Of a stretch of 64,000 bases of DNA, positions 1 through 8,656 are shown in pieces. Source of the stretch: G013214665 sp964649815. Its GTDB lineage: Bacteria > Pseudomonadota > Alphaproteobacteria > Rhodobacterales > Rhodobacteraceae. The notes under the pieces are model-generated. The model was not told where the DNA came from and searched no databases. It saw only the letters and a list, made by a program, of their open reading frames with translations. The position numbers and the translations under genes were made by a program. Position 1 is the stretch's first letter, and each line of letters starts with the position of its first letter. Location: the NCBI GenBank assembly GCA_964649815.1, contig CAZYQC010000011.1, positions 7,996-71,995 of the forward strand, given 5' to 3'.

Positions 1-394
1 CGGTGGTGCCGCCGACCATGAAGGTGAGTGCGGCGTTTTGCGCGGCGATGGCGGCGCCGGACATTGGCGCGTCGATCAGCCCGATATGGTCAGGCACACG
101 GGCGCGTAAGGCGCGGGTGTAATTGGGCGACAGAGTGGAGGAGATGATGATCCGATCGAGGCGCGGTGCGGCCGCGACCAGGTTTTGTGCACCAAAGAGG
201 ACATCGTCGGTTTGCGCCTCGTCCCGGACGACCGAGATCAGCGTCGTGATGTCACTGGCAAACGCCCTGATATTGCCGGTGACATGGGCGTCGGCAATCG
301 GGGCCACGTCAAAGCCTTGCGCCCGCGCGCCTGCGGCCACAAGTGCCTGCAGCATGGGCAAGCCCATGCGTCCACAGCCTGCGACGCCGATCAT
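1..394 (-). CDS. 3-hydroxyisobutyrate dehydrogenase-like NAD(P)-binding protein (partial)
   Basis: Only the first 131 codons are present; the 3' end lies beyond the window. The N-terminus begins with a Rossmann fingerprint GVAGCGRMGLPM, followed by the ISSTLSP stretch and the substrate-binding segment DAPMSGA, which match the beta-hydroxyacid dehydrogenase family (3-hydroxyisobutyrate, tartronate semialdehyde and 6-phosphogluconate dehydrogenases). The ATG overlaps the stop of the upstream AAA ATPase gene as ATGA, so the two are probably translated together at the end of the pilus cluster. The family call is firm. The substrate cannot be told from this fragment, and a role in pilus biology is not implied. 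Confidence 0.85.
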   Translation of the reverse strand, partial: MIGVAGCGRMGLPMLQALVAAGARAQGFDVAPIADAHVTGNIRAFASDITTLISVVRDEAQTDDVLFGAQNLVAAAPRLDRIIISSTLSPNYTRALRARVPDHIGLIDAPMSGAAIAAQNAALTFMVGGTT

Positions 395-1698
395 TTTACG
401 ATATGCTCGTCTTTGACGAACATGTTCGCCCAGGCCCGGTCGATCAGCTCGGGCGACATTTGGTAGGGGATGCCTTCGAATTCGCAGATCGAGATCATCT
501 GGTCGATGAGGAAGATCGGCTGGTAATTGGCGTAGATGCTGTCGATGGTTGGATATTTGACCTTGAGCAGGTGCACCAGGGCGCGTTCATCCAGGGGCAT
601 GCCGCGTTTCTTTGCGACAAGCGCGAAGATCTTGAGGTAGTTTTCCTGATCGGGGCCGTCGATTTTGATCTTGTAGAAGATCCGGCGCAGGGCGGCTTGG
701 TCGAAGATCTCGTTGGGGTGAAAGTTCGTTGAAAAGATCACCAGCGTGTCAAACGGCACTTCGAATTTCTCGCCCGATTGCAGGGCGAGAATGTCTTTGC
801 TTTCTTCCAGCGGGACGATCCAGCGGTTGACCAGGGCCTGTGGCGGCTCGGCCTGGCGGCCGAGGTCGTCGACGATGAAGATGCCGCCGGTTGATTTGAG
901 CTGGAGCGGGGCCTGGTAGGTGCGGGCGGTCTGGTTGAAGACCAGATCCAGCATGTTGAGCGACAATTCACCGCCGGTGATGACGGTGGGACGCTCGCAC
1001 AGCACGTAGCGCGTGTCGAAACGGTTGGCGCGGCGCAAGCTGGTGGGGTCCTGGGCCTCAAGCGCGACCGGGTTGTGCACGATGGGGTCAAAAACGGTGA
1101 TCACCTGGCCCGCGTATTCGATGGCGCGCGGCACATAGATATGGTCGCCCATCGCGTCGCGGATCCCGTTGGAGATGGATGATTTACCATTGCCGGGTGG
1201 GCCATACATCAGGATCGAGCGGCCCGCAGACACGGCAGGGCCCAGGTTGTCGAGCAAGCTGTCCGGCAGAACCAGGTGGCCCATTGCGGAGGTCAGTTGC
1301 TGGCGGGTGATCTGGATGTTGCGGATGGATTGGCGTTTGACCTGTTCGCTGTAGACCTCGAGCGGGACGGGCATGGCGCCGTAATATTCGGACTGGGCCA
1401 GCGCATCCAAGGCGCGCGCGCGGCCATTGTCGGTTAACTGGTATCCCATCTCGTTGCCATTGTTGGCGTTGAGCGTACCGGTGGCTTCCATCAGCTTTTG
1501 ATCGCGGCACAAATCAATGATGCCCTGAACCACTTGTGGCGGCAGGCAGACCGCTTCGGCGATGTCCGACACCATTTCAAGTGATTTGCGGAAGACAGTT
1601 TTGAGAACGATGTCCCGCATCATCACAACCGGAAGGCGCATCTCCTCCATCCGCTTGGGGGCGGGCGGGGCGACGACGGAGGTGTTCATCATATTCAT
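391..1698 (-). CDS. AAA+ family ATPase with N-terminal winged-helix-like region
   Basis: A 435-residue protein. Residues about 24-105 look like a winged-helix domain (helical, with a YQLTDNGRARALDAL segment). A AAA+ core follows: Walker A GPPGNGKSS at about 166-174, Walker B IFIVDD at about 273-278, sensor-1 IFSTN at about 321-325 and an arginine-rich ALRRIFYKI segment at about 336-344. These motifs predict an active ATPase. There is no signal peptide or membrane segment, so it should be cytoplasmic. It lies 85 bp downstream of the prepilin peptidase on the same strand and overlaps the next gene by ATGA. I do not recognise it as a standard Tad component; a regulatory or remodelling role near the pilus locus is only inferred. 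Confidence 0.8.
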   Translation of the reverse strand: MNMMNTSVVAPPAPKRMEEMRLPVVMMRDIVLKTVFRKSLEMVSDIAEAVCLPPQVVQGIIDLCRDQKLMEATGTLNANNGNEMGYQLTDNGRARALDALAQSEYYGAMPVPLEVYSEQVKRQSIRNIQITRQQLTSAMGHLVLPDSLLDNLGPAVSAGRSILMYGPPGNGKSSISNGIRDAMGDHIYVPRAIEYAGQVITVFDPIVHNPVALEAQDPTSLRRANRFDTRYVLCERPTVITGGELSLNMLDLVFNQTARTYQAPLQLKSTGGIFIVDDLGRQAEPPQALVNRWIVPLEESKDILALQSGEKFEVPFDTLVIFSTNFHPNEIFDQAALRRIFYKIKIDGPDQENYLKIFALVAKKRGMPLDERALVHLLKVKYPTIDSIYANYQPIFLIDQMISICEFEGIPYQMSPELIDRAWANMFVKDEHIVK

Positions 1699-1783
1699 AG
1701 CGCGCGGGCCTCAATGTGCTCTTTTCTTTGTGAGCCGCTAATATGCGTTCAAATGGGCCAGAATAAGGCGCGGACGTGGACAA

Positions 1784-2278
1784 TCAACGACCGTAGATCA
1801 AGCCCAATCCCAGGTAGAGCGCGAGGGTAAAGCCCAAGGCCAGGCCCATTGGAAACTTGCTGCCTTGGTCCCAACTTTGCCAATGCGGCGCGATTTGGCG
1901 CAAACCGGTGTGCTTGGCCAGGCGATGCGCAAGAAAGGCGGCGATCAAGACGGCGGCAAAAAGACCCAGCAAGAGGCGCAGATCGCCCAGTGCGATATAG
2001 GGCGCGGCGGCGGCGATAAACTTGGCGTCGCCGGCCCCCATGACGCCTGCGGCGTTCAAAAGAATGCCAAAAATCAATACGATACCCAAATGGGCGAGGC
2101 GCCAAAGATAGGTGTCAAACGGCAGGGCGATAAGGCCCAACACGACAAAGAGCCCAGCCAGCACCAAGACAGCCTGGTTGGTGATGCGCATCTCGCGCAG
2201 GTCGGTGAAGGCGACATAAAGGCAGATGGGCAGGGCGAACGGAAAGAACCAGCTGGCCGCAAAACTCGTCAGGTCCAT
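1784..2278 (-). CDS. cpaA: Prepilin peptidase, TadV/CpaA type (A24 family)
   Basis: An inner-membrane aspartic peptidase that removes the leader from Flp prepilins. At 164 residues it has the short, methyltransferase-less form typical of TadV/CpaA. The two catalytic aspartates are visible: D26 in AFTDLREMRI and D84 in GAGDAKF (the GxGD motif). About four to five hydrophobic segments span the rest. It starts 4 bp after the stop of the upstream TPR gene, which supports one operon. Its substrates are very likely the two Flp pilins encoded at the other end of the cluster. Confidence 0.93.
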   Translation of the reverse strand: MDLTSFAASWFFPFALPICLYVAFTDLREMRITNQAVLVLAGLFVVLGLIALPFDTYLWRLAHLGIVLIFGILLNAAGVMGAGDAKFIAAAAPYIALGDLRLLLGLFAAVLIAAFLAHRLAKHTGLRQIAPHWQSWDQGSKFPMGLALGFTLALYLGLGLIYGR

Positions 2279-2282
2279 CCCG

Positions 2283-3137
2283 TTAGCCGGTCGTGCCGTT
2301 TTCCAGCGCGCGCATGGCGCGGACGGCTGCTTCGAAATGCTGTGGATGGGTGTCGATGGCGTCTTGCAACAGGGCCTTGCCGGTTTTGATGTCGCCTTGC
2401 TTGATGGCCGTCAAAGCAAGGGAATGCAAAAGCTGCGCGCGTTCTGTCTGCTCCATCGGGATAACAGGCAGCGTGTAGTTGCGCTGAGCACCGCGCGCGA
2501 GAACGAGGTTGTTTTTCGCGGTGAAAAGGGCGGGATCCTGGCGGATAGCGTCGCCAAAGAGACGTTCGGCCGCGGCATAATCGCCGCGGGTCAGTTTGGA
2601 ATAGCCCCAGTTGTTCAAAACGCCCGCTGGTCTGGTCGTCAGGCCAACGGCGGTTTCGTAAAAACTGTCGGCGCGGCTCCATTCCTTGTTGCTGTCCGCG
2701 ACCATCGCTTCGAGCCGGTAGCGTTTGAACGTCTCATGCGTGGGTGGCACGCCGTCGAGCACGGTCTCGGCTCGGGCCCAATCGCCTGAGCGGATCAAAG
2801 CATCTGCGTAATCGACATTGTCGTCGCTGGTCGCGCCATCCATCTTGACCACTTTGGCAAAGGCGGGTGCTGCCTCGGAATAGCGTTTGGCACGGACGAG
2901 GCTGGAGGCGAGCCCACGTCGGTGTTCGATGTTGTTGGGATCATCGGCCAAGGCGCGGTTGAAATAAGACACGGCCTCGTTCGGGTCAGCGACGGTGAGC
3001 ATGACGTCATTGAGGTTTGACTCGTCGACGACATTCACGTCCTGAAAGGCGCGTTCAACGGTGGAATTGTTTCCGGAACAAGCCGACAGCGCAATTGCTG
3101 CGGTCAAGCCCGCGATTAGTCCAATGGGATGGCGCAT
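2283..3137 (-). CDS. TPR lipoprotein, TadD-like
   Basis: A 284-residue tetratricopeptide protein starting MRHPIGLIAG, with a signal peptide ending in the lipobox LSAC at about residues 18-21, so it is probably an outer-membrane or periplasmic lipoprotein. Several TPR-like helices follow (for example VSYFNRALADDPNNIEHRRGL and VLNNWGYSKLTRGDYAAAERLF). TadD-type TPR lipoproteins help assemble or localise the secretin. I chose the internal ATG at 3137 rather than the longest frame because the signal peptide begins there and the longer frame would overlap the upstream gene. It is the second of two consecutive TPR genes between tadC and the prepilin peptidase. Confidence 0.85.
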   Translation of the reverse strand: MRHPIGLIAGLTAAIALSACSGNNSTVERAFQDVNVVDESNLNDVMLTVADPNEAVSYFNRALADDPNNIEHRRGLASSLVRAKRYSEAAPAFAKVVKMDGATSDDNVDYADALIRSGDWARAETVLDGVPPTHETFKRYRLEAMVADSNKEWSRADSFYETAVGLTTRPAGVLNNWGYSKLTRGDYAAAERLFGDAIRQDPALFTAKNNLVLARGAQRNYTLPVIPMEQTERAQLLHSLALTAIKQGDIKTGKALLQDAIDTHPQHFEAAVRAMRALENGTTG

Positions 3138-3165
3138 GTGCCTGCGTCCTTGTCCTGCTCTGCCT

Positions 3166-3741
3166 TTACAATGCGGACGTTTGAAGGACGAAATCGCCAC
3201 TGCCGCGCCGCACCAATTTGTAGTCTTGTTGTTCTTGGGGCTCAGTATTAACAGAATTTTCCGATTTTGCGAGCGCTAAGCGCAAATTGTCCCGGATGAG
3301 TGTGCTTTCCCCGTCATCCAGCGCATAGGCCTTTTGAAAGGTGAGGGTTGCTTCGGCGACGTTGCCTTGCTCCATCAGGACGACTGCGAGATTGTTCCAA
3401 ATCTCGGGCCAGGCGTCGTATTCCGCGGTGGCGCGGCGCAAAAGGATCTCGGCCTGGCCCAAACGCCCAAGGCCAAGGTTGGCAGTGCCCAGACCCGACA
3501 GGATCTCGGCATCCATTCCATTGGCCAATGCGGCGCGGTTAAAGGCGCGCAGGGCAAGTTCGTATTCTCCGGCGGCAATCAGGCGGTGGCCAACTTCGAC
3601 CCCGTCGACCGCTTGTTTGCTTGCGTCAACACCAGGTGCAAAGGGGCCGGATTGAGAGGTATCCAACGGTGCGGGGCCGCAGGCACCAACGCCAAGCGCA
3701 AGTGCCAAAAGAAATGCGCCGCGCCGGATATGTGCCTGCAT
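3166..3741 (-). CDS. TPR lipoprotein, TadD-like (second copy)
   Basis: A 191-residue protein with a clear lipoprotein signal: MQAHIRRGAFLLALALG followed by VGAC, the cysteine being about residue 21. TPR-like repeats follow, such as ALRAFNRAALANGMDAEILSG, IWNNLAVVLMEQGNVAEATL and FQKAYALDDGEST. Its start lies 8 bp from the tadC stop, and the next TPR gene starts 28 bp downstream, so the genes form one operon. Which of the two TPR proteins is the true TadD counterpart cannot be decided from sequence inspection. Paired TPR genes at this place probably arose by duplication or division of labour. Confidence 0.85.
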   Translation of the reverse strand: MQAHIRRGAFLLALALGVGACGPAPLDTSQSGPFAPGVDASKQAVDGVEVGHRLIAAGEYELALRAFNRAALANGMDAEILSGLGTANLGLGRLGQAEILLRRATAEYDAWPEIWNNLAVVLMEQGNVAEATLTFQKAYALDDGESTLIRDNLRLALAKSENSVNTEPQEQQDYKLVRRGSGDFVLQTSAL

Positions 3742-3749
3742 GATGCCCC

Positions 3750-4712
3750 TTAATTGCCGCCAGACATATTCGTGATGTTGTTCACCGACGGGCCGACCAG
3801 AATGATCAACAGCGGTGGAACGGTTAACATCATAGTGGCAAGGGTCATCTTTGTTGGCAACTTATTCGCGGCTTCTTCGGCGCGCATAACGCGCTTGTCC
3901 CGCATTTCACCGGCATAGACCCGCAGCGCCTCGCCAATGGATGTACCAAAGGCCTGTGACTGGACCAGCACGGTCACAAAGCTTGACACATCGACAACGC
4001 CGCAGCGCTCGCCGAAATCGTTGAGAACCATCGCTTTGTCTTTACCGGCCTTCATCTCATAGCTCACAACAGTCAGCTCTTCTGCCAGGGCGGGGAAGGA
4101 GGCGTGAAGCTCTTTTGACACCCGCGCAATGGCCTGATCGAGAGATTGACCCGCCTCAACACAAACCAAAAGCATGTCGAGCGCGTCGGGAAAGCCTTGG
4201 GTGATCTGGGTCTTGCGTTCTTCGACGCGGCGCGTGACCCAATATTGCGGCAAGTAATATCCGATGCCCGCGGGGCCCACGGTGTACATCATCATCTTTT
4301 GCGTATCCATCGTGCCGGGTTCGATGATGAAATTCACATAGACCAGGCCACCGGCCAGGCCAACAAGCGCCAGGATCATCTGAGCAAAGTGGAAGAACCG
4401 AACCGCGTCGCGGGATGGATAGCCCGCCTGGCGCAACATCAACTGGCGTTTCGACAGCTCTGCCACGTCCTGTGGTTCGAGAAAATTCGCAAACTTTTCA
4501 AGCTGTTCGTTGCGCGATGCCTGCCGAAGGCGCTGTTGATTGCCCATCACCGAGGGGCGGTCCTGCGCTTTTTTGAGCTTGGACAGCGGATCCTCGGGCT
4601 GGCGCATCATATAAATCACCACGCCCAAAACGAGCATGATGCCCATCACGCCAAGGATGATGATCGGACCCAGGGGGCCGAGAATTTCGAACGCTTCAAG
4701 AACCTGGTTCAT
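3750..4712 (-). CDS. tadC: Tad pilus inner-membrane protein TadC (T2SS F family)
   Basis: A 320-residue GspF-like platform protein. A hydrophobic segment near the N-terminus (IIILGVMGIMLVLGVVIYMM), two more near residues 95-145 and a C-terminal one (MTLATMMLTVPPLLIILVG) frame a cytoplasmic T2SSF domain containing ALDMLLVCVEAGQSLDQAIA. With TadB it forms the inner-membrane platform that works with the TadA ATPase in pilus extrusion. It follows tadB by 12 bp in the same operon. Length and topology are normal for TadC. Confidence 0.93.
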   Translation of the reverse strand: MNQVLEAFEILGPLGPIIILGVMGIMLVLGVVIYMMRQPEDPLSKLKKAQDRPSVMGNQQRLRQASRNEQLEKFANFLEPQDVAELSKRQLMLRQAGYPSRDAVRFFHFAQMILALVGLAGGLVYVNFIIEPGTMDTQKMMMYTVGPAGIGYYLPQYWVTRRVEERKTQITQGFPDALDMLLVCVEAGQSLDQAIARVSKELHASFPALAEELTVVSYEMKAGKDKAMVLNDFGERCGVVDVSSFVTVLVQSQAFGTSIGEALRVYAGEMRDKRVMRAEEAANKLPTKMTLATMMLTVPPLLIILVGPSVNNITNMSGGN

Positions 4713-4724
4713 CGCAACACCGCC

Positions 4725-5690
4725 TTACACTTGGATATTGGTGAGCTTGCGCATCACAATCAGGTTCGCGACGAGCATGATGCCAACGACGAAACACGCG
4801 GGAATAAAATACGGATGATCCAGAACGTCATCATAGTAATGCGGGTCCGAGACGTTAATCGCGACCAGGGCCATCAGTGGGAAGCCTGACAGAAACTTGC
4901 CGGACCATTGCGCCTCGGCGGTGATTGCTTTGACGCGGCGGAAGAGACGAAAACGGGCGCGGATCACTTTGGCCAAACCCGCCAGAATTTCGGCAAGGTT
5001 ACCACCGGATTGCTGTTGAATAGTCACTGCGACCGACAAAAAGCGCAAATCCTGCATGTCGAGACGCTCGGCCATGTCTTTGAGCGCCTCACCGACGTCA
5101 CGGCCGAACGAGGCCTCGTCTGCAATCAGGCCAAATTCTGAGGCCAGCGGGTCGGGCACTTCTTTGGCAACGGTCTGAATGGAATGGGAAAACGGATGTC
5201 CCACGCGCAAACTGCGCACCATAAGTTCGACCGCATCAGGCAGTTGTTCTTCGATCAGGCCCAGGCGCTTTTTCGCCTTGGACGAGACCCAAAAGTAAAC
5301 GGCGCCGATGCCGATGCCAACGGACATCAAGGCGCGAACAGCGACATCTGTATCCGTGCCAATGCTCAGCCCGAAAAAGGCGATCACGGCCAAAAGACCC
5401 ATAATGCCCATCAGCTGATTGGGCGTGAAGGCAATTGCCGCTTTTTGCGCCTTTTCGGCCAGCAGCGAATAAATCGGGATGGAACGCGCGCCCATATGCT
5501 GCTGCATTTCCTTGCGCAGCTGTTCCAGAACCTCTTCGCGGCGCCCGCCCGCTTTGTTGAGCATTTCAAGGCGGCGGTTTACGCGGTTGTTCAAAGAGAT
5601 CGAGCGCCCGAAGGCGACCAGGTAGATGCCCTCGACCAGAACCAGAACGCCGACGAAGATCAGGCCGTAAATAATTGGCTCAATTGACAT
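4725..5690 (-). CDS. tadB: Tad pilus inner-membrane protein TadB (T2SS F family)
   Basis: A 321-residue membrane protein with the GspF-type domain (ELMVRSLRVGHPFSHSIQTV and GGNLAEILAGLAKVIRARFR) flanked by N-terminal and C-terminal hydrophobic helices. It is the partner of TadC in the inner-membrane platform. A strong ribosome-binding site, TAAGGAGGCGAAAATG, uses the stop codon of tadA as its first bases, giving tight coupling between the two genes. Nothing unusual was seen in length or motifs. Confidence 0.93.
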   Translation of the reverse strand: MSIEPIIYGLIFVGVLVLVEGIYLVAFGRSISLNNRVNRRLEMLNKAGGRREEVLEQLRKEMQQHMGARSIPIYSLLAEKAQKAAIAFTPNQLMGIMGLLAVIAFFGLSIGTDTDVAVRALMSVGIGIGAVYFWVSSKAKKRLGLIEEQLPDAVELMVRSLRVGHPFSHSIQTVAKEVPDPLASEFGLIADEASFGRDVGEALKDMAERLDMQDLRFLSVAVTIQQQSGGNLAEILAGLAKVIRARFRLFRRVKAITAEAQWSGKFLSGFPLMALVAINVSDPHYYDDVLDHPYFIPACFVVGIMLVANLIVMRKLTNIQV

Positions 5691-5700
5691 TTTCGCCTCC

Positions 5701-7140
5701 TTACTGCGCTGCGATTGGTTCGTAGATAGAGGCGGGCAGGTCGTATCCCCACAGGCGGAAACGCTCGGAATAATGCGACCGGACGCCAGTTGCGGTAAAG
5801 TGACCGATGATCTTGTTGTCGGGCGTCAGACCCACGCGCTGAAAGCGGAAAACCTCCTGCATGGAGATGACATCGCCTTCCATGCCGGTGATCTCGGTGA
5901 TTGACGTCATGCGGCGCGAGCCGTCTTGCAAACGCGAGGCCTGAACGATGAGGTTCACAGCGGACGCGATTTGCGAGCGCACGGCTTTGATCGGCATCTC
6001 GACGCCGGCCATCGCGATCATGTTTTCCAAACGGCTGATGCCGTCGCGGGCAGAGTTGGCGTGGATCGTTGTCATGGATCCGTCGTGGCCGGTGTTCATG
6101 GCCTGCAACATGTCGATAACTTCTTCGCCGCGGGTTTCGCCCACGATGATGCGGTCGGGACGCATCCGAAGCGCGTTTTTCAGACAGTCGCGCGGCGACA
6201 CTTCGCCTTTGCCTTCCACGTTTGGTGGACGGCTTTCCATGCGGCCCACGTGGATCTGTTGCAGCTGAAGTTCGGCCGTATCTTCGATCGTCAGGATGCG
6301 CTCGGCGTTGTCGATGAAGGATGACAGCGCGTTCAACGTGGTCGTCTTGCCCGAGCCTGTACCGCCAGAGACGATAACGTTCAGTCGTGTCGCCACAGCC
6401 GCTTGTAGATATGCAGCCATCTCTTCGGTGAAAGCACCGAAATTGACCAAATCATCAATACCCAGCTTGTCTTTTTTGAACTTACGGATCGAGACCAGAG
6501 ATCCATCCACAGCCACAGGCGGCACCATCGCGTTAAAGCGTGATCCATCCTGGAGACGGGCGTCAACATAAGGGTTCGATTCATCGACGCGACGACCCAC
6601 GGCCGAGACGATTTTGTCAATGATACGAAGGAGATGCCGCTCATCTTTAAAGGTGATGTCGGTCAGTTGGAGTTTACCGGCGCGTTCGACGAAAATCTGC
6701 TTTGGACCGTTCACGAGAATATCGTTGACGGTTTCATCCTTCAGAAGCGTTTCAAGCGGCCCAAGGCCGGTGACTTCGTCGAAAAGTTCCTGGTTCAGTG
6801 TTTGGCGGTCATCGCGGTTCAGGACGATGTTCTTTTCTTCGAGAACTTCGCTTGTGATGGCGCTGATTTCCTGGCGCAAATCCTGTTCGGTGGCGTGTTC
6901 CAACGCGGCCAGATTAAGATTGTCGAGCAGTGACTGATGCAGCTCGAGCTTGATTTCGGCCATCCGGTCGCGCCGCTTGCGTTCGCGTTCCGCAGCCGGG
7001 TCCGCGGCGGCACCTGCGATTTTTGACACCGCTTTGCGCGTGACACCTTTTTTCGGCATCTCCGTGACTTTGGCCTCGGCGACCTTTTTCTCGGGTGCTG
7101 CTGCGGGTGCGTCTTCGGTCTTTTTGAACTTGGAAAACAT
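5701..7140 (-). CDS. tadA: Tad pilus secretion ATPase TadA/CpaF
   Basis: A 479-residue type II/IV secretion ATPase that powers Flp pilus assembly at the cytoplasmic face of the inner membrane. Visible motifs are Walker A SGGTGSGKTTT (about 258-268), the Asp box ILTIEDTAEL (about 282-291), Walker B RIIVGETRG (about 330-338) and the His box TGHDGSMTTIHAN (about 350-362). An alanine/lysine-rich N-terminal tail of about 60 residues precedes the conserved N-domain. The ATG at 7140 is preferred over an in-frame TTG one codon upstream because a GAGGA site sits at suitable spacing. It is 20 bp downstream of tadZ. Confidence 0.95.
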   Translation of the reverse strand: MFSKFKKTEDAPAAAPEKKVAEAKVTEMPKKGVTRKAVSKIAGAAADPAAERERKRRDRMAEIKLELHQSLLDNLNLAALEHATEQDLRQEISAITSEVLEEKNIVLNRDDRQTLNQELFDEVTGLGPLETLLKDETVNDILVNGPKQIFVERAGKLQLTDITFKDERHLLRIIDKIVSAVGRRVDESNPYVDARLQDGSRFNAMVPPVAVDGSLVSIRKFKKDKLGIDDLVNFGAFTEEMAAYLQAAVATRLNVIVSGGTGSGKTTTLNALSSFIDNAERILTIEDTAELQLQQIHVGRMESRPPNVEGKGEVSPRDCLKNALRMRPDRIIVGETRGEEVIDMLQAMNTGHDGSMTTIHANSARDGISRLENMIAMAGVEMPIKAVRSQIASAVNLIVQASRLQDGSRRMTSITEITGMEGDVISMQEVFRFQRVGLTPDNKIIGHFTATGVRSHYSERFRLWGYDLPASIYEPIAAQ

Positions 7141-7160
7141 CAATCGTCCTCAGAAAACGG

Positions 7161-8408
7161 TCACGCAGCTTCGGCTGCTTCGTGGGCAAGGTTGTGGATC
7201 GACATCGCGAGTTTTGCGATTTCCTTGCGCAACGGGTTTTTTGGCGCCGACGTGGCCAGCGGCAGCCCGTGGTCGGCACCGTGGGTGATCGGCTTGCCAC
7301 CATCCGGCAATTGCACTTCGATGCTGATATCAAGGCTTTCGGCCAGGCGCTTAACGCGGCTTTTGCCGGTCAGGTCGGTGAACTTCGGGGCACGGTTCAG
7401 CGCGTAGCGCACTTTTTCCAAAGGCAATTCTTCGGATTGCAAGGCGCGTTTAAAGCGCAACGCATTCTGGGCCGAACGCATATCAAGCTCAAGCGTCGCG
7501 AAATAGAGATGCGCCGCGCTAAGCACGGTTTCGGTCCACATCACCAAAGTGGAAGGCATATCGATCACGACGTAATCAAAGTGTGAGCGCGCCATCTCGA
7601 CCACGCGCGAAATGTCTTCGGGCGAGGCGAGGTCCAGCGGCACCATCTCGGACGGAGCCGTCAGGACATTCAGTTTGTCTTCATATGTGATCAAAGAGCC
7701 GCCAAAGATCTCTTCGTCCATTGATTCTGTATCGGACAACATCTCAAGCACCGCTTCGCGCCGGGGCAGGTCCAGGCAGGTCGAGACCGAGCCTTGTTGC
7801 AGATCGAAGTCGATCAAGCAGACGCTGGGTGAGTCGTCTTTGTTGATGGTGGCCAATTCCCAGGCCAGATTGACGGCCAGCGTTGTTGCACCTGTACCGC
7901 CGGCCAGGCCATGCGTTACGAACACCGCGCCTTGCTTGTCGTCGCCCACGCGCAATTGCGTGGCGGCGGCTGCCGCGGCGGCGGGTGCGGGCTGTGGCGC
8001 GCTGATGGTGCGCAAACGGTCGATGGCTTGCTGAAATTCGCCTTCCGGCAGCGGGTAGGGGACGAATTCATCGGCGCCAGAGCGCAGCAATTGGTGCAAA
8101 GATGCAGGCGTAACATCCTCAGCAATAAGCATAACTTGGATGTTCACGGCTTTGGCGCGCGTGATGATGTCCGTGATCAGGCCGAGGTTTTCTTCATCCT
8201 CAGAATCAAGGGCAACGGCGATGAATTCCAGGTTCTCGGCGTCGGGTTGACCAAAAAAGGCGAGCGCTTCGGCAAAGCTGAGATCGCCCCACTTTTCGCC
8301 CAGAGCATCTTCCATATCCTCGATCAACAGATCGAAGTTCTGCACGTCGCGACTGACGGTACAGGCCAGTACTGCTGGCGTTTCTGGTTGTGGCATAACA
8401 CTGCTCAT
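7161..8408 (-). CDS. cpaE: Tad pilus localisation protein CpaE/TadZ (MinD-like)
   Basis: A 415-residue protein. The first ~135 residues resemble a receiver-like fold (VQVMLIAEDVTPASL, then an LRSGADEFVPYPL segment). An alanine-rich linker (about 136-150) leads to a MinD/ParA-like ATPase domain. The P-loop reads GLAGGTGATTLA (about 167-178): the lysines of the usual KGGxGKT deviant Walker A are replaced, which is characteristic of CpaE-type proteins and implies altered ATP use. Walker B-like segments are VCLIDFDLQQG and YVVIDMPST. CpaE/TadZ proteins place the pilus machine at the pole. It is the first gene after a 248-bp gap and may have its own promoter. Confidence 0.92.
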   Translation of the reverse strand: MSSVMPQPETPAVLACTVSRDVQNFDLLIEDMEDALGEKWGDLSFAEALAFFGQPDAENLEFIAVALDSEDEENLGLITDIITRAKAVNIQVMLIAEDVTPASLHQLLRSGADEFVPYPLPEGEFQQAIDRLRTISAPQPAPAAAAAAATQLRVGDDKQGAVFVTHGLAGGTGATTLAVNLAWELATINKDDSPSVCLIDFDLQQGSVSTCLDLPRREAVLEMLSDTESMDEEIFGGSLITYEDKLNVLTAPSEMVPLDLASPEDISRVVEMARSHFDYVVIDMPSTLVMWTETVLSAAHLYFATLELDMRSAQNALRFKRALQSEELPLEKVRYALNRAPKFTDLTGKSRVKRLAESLDISIEVQLPDGGKPITHGADHGLPLATSAPKNPLRKEIAKLAMSIHNLAHEAAEAA

Positions 8409-8619
8409 CTGCCCACACGTCCTATGTTGCTGCGGCGCCGGACGGGGGACGGATTAAACTTCCGCTTCGCATAACCCCTGACGTCGCGTGTCCACCGAGG
8501 CGGACTCTCGAATTCCTACTCTTGTAGTGTCGCTTGGAATTCGGGCAGGAATGCGGCCAAAAAAACCCAATTGTGGGATTTAGGGGATGATGTTCGCGGT
8601 ATGCGCGAAGATCGGGCTG

Positions 8620-8649
8620 CGGGCCTTTCCCCTGTGCGAGAAAGGCCCG
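8620..8649 (-). terminator. Hairpin downstream of the ompA-like gene
   Basis: A perfect 10-bp stem (CGGGCCTTTC / GAAAGGCCCG) with a 10-base loop starts 8 bp beyond the ompA-like stop. There is no U-tract on the minus strand, so it is either a weak or factor-dependent terminator or a 3'-end stabiliser. It divides the cpaBC-ompA part of the cluster from cpaE-tadABC. Confidence 0.6.
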
Positions 8650-8656
8650 GGCAGGG

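Noticed and set aside
8509..8550. Inverted repeat CGAATTCC ... GGAATTCG upstream of cpaE, considered as an operator
   Set aside because: The arms are perfect over 8 bp but the spacing is long and no regulator is nearby; not enough to call a site.
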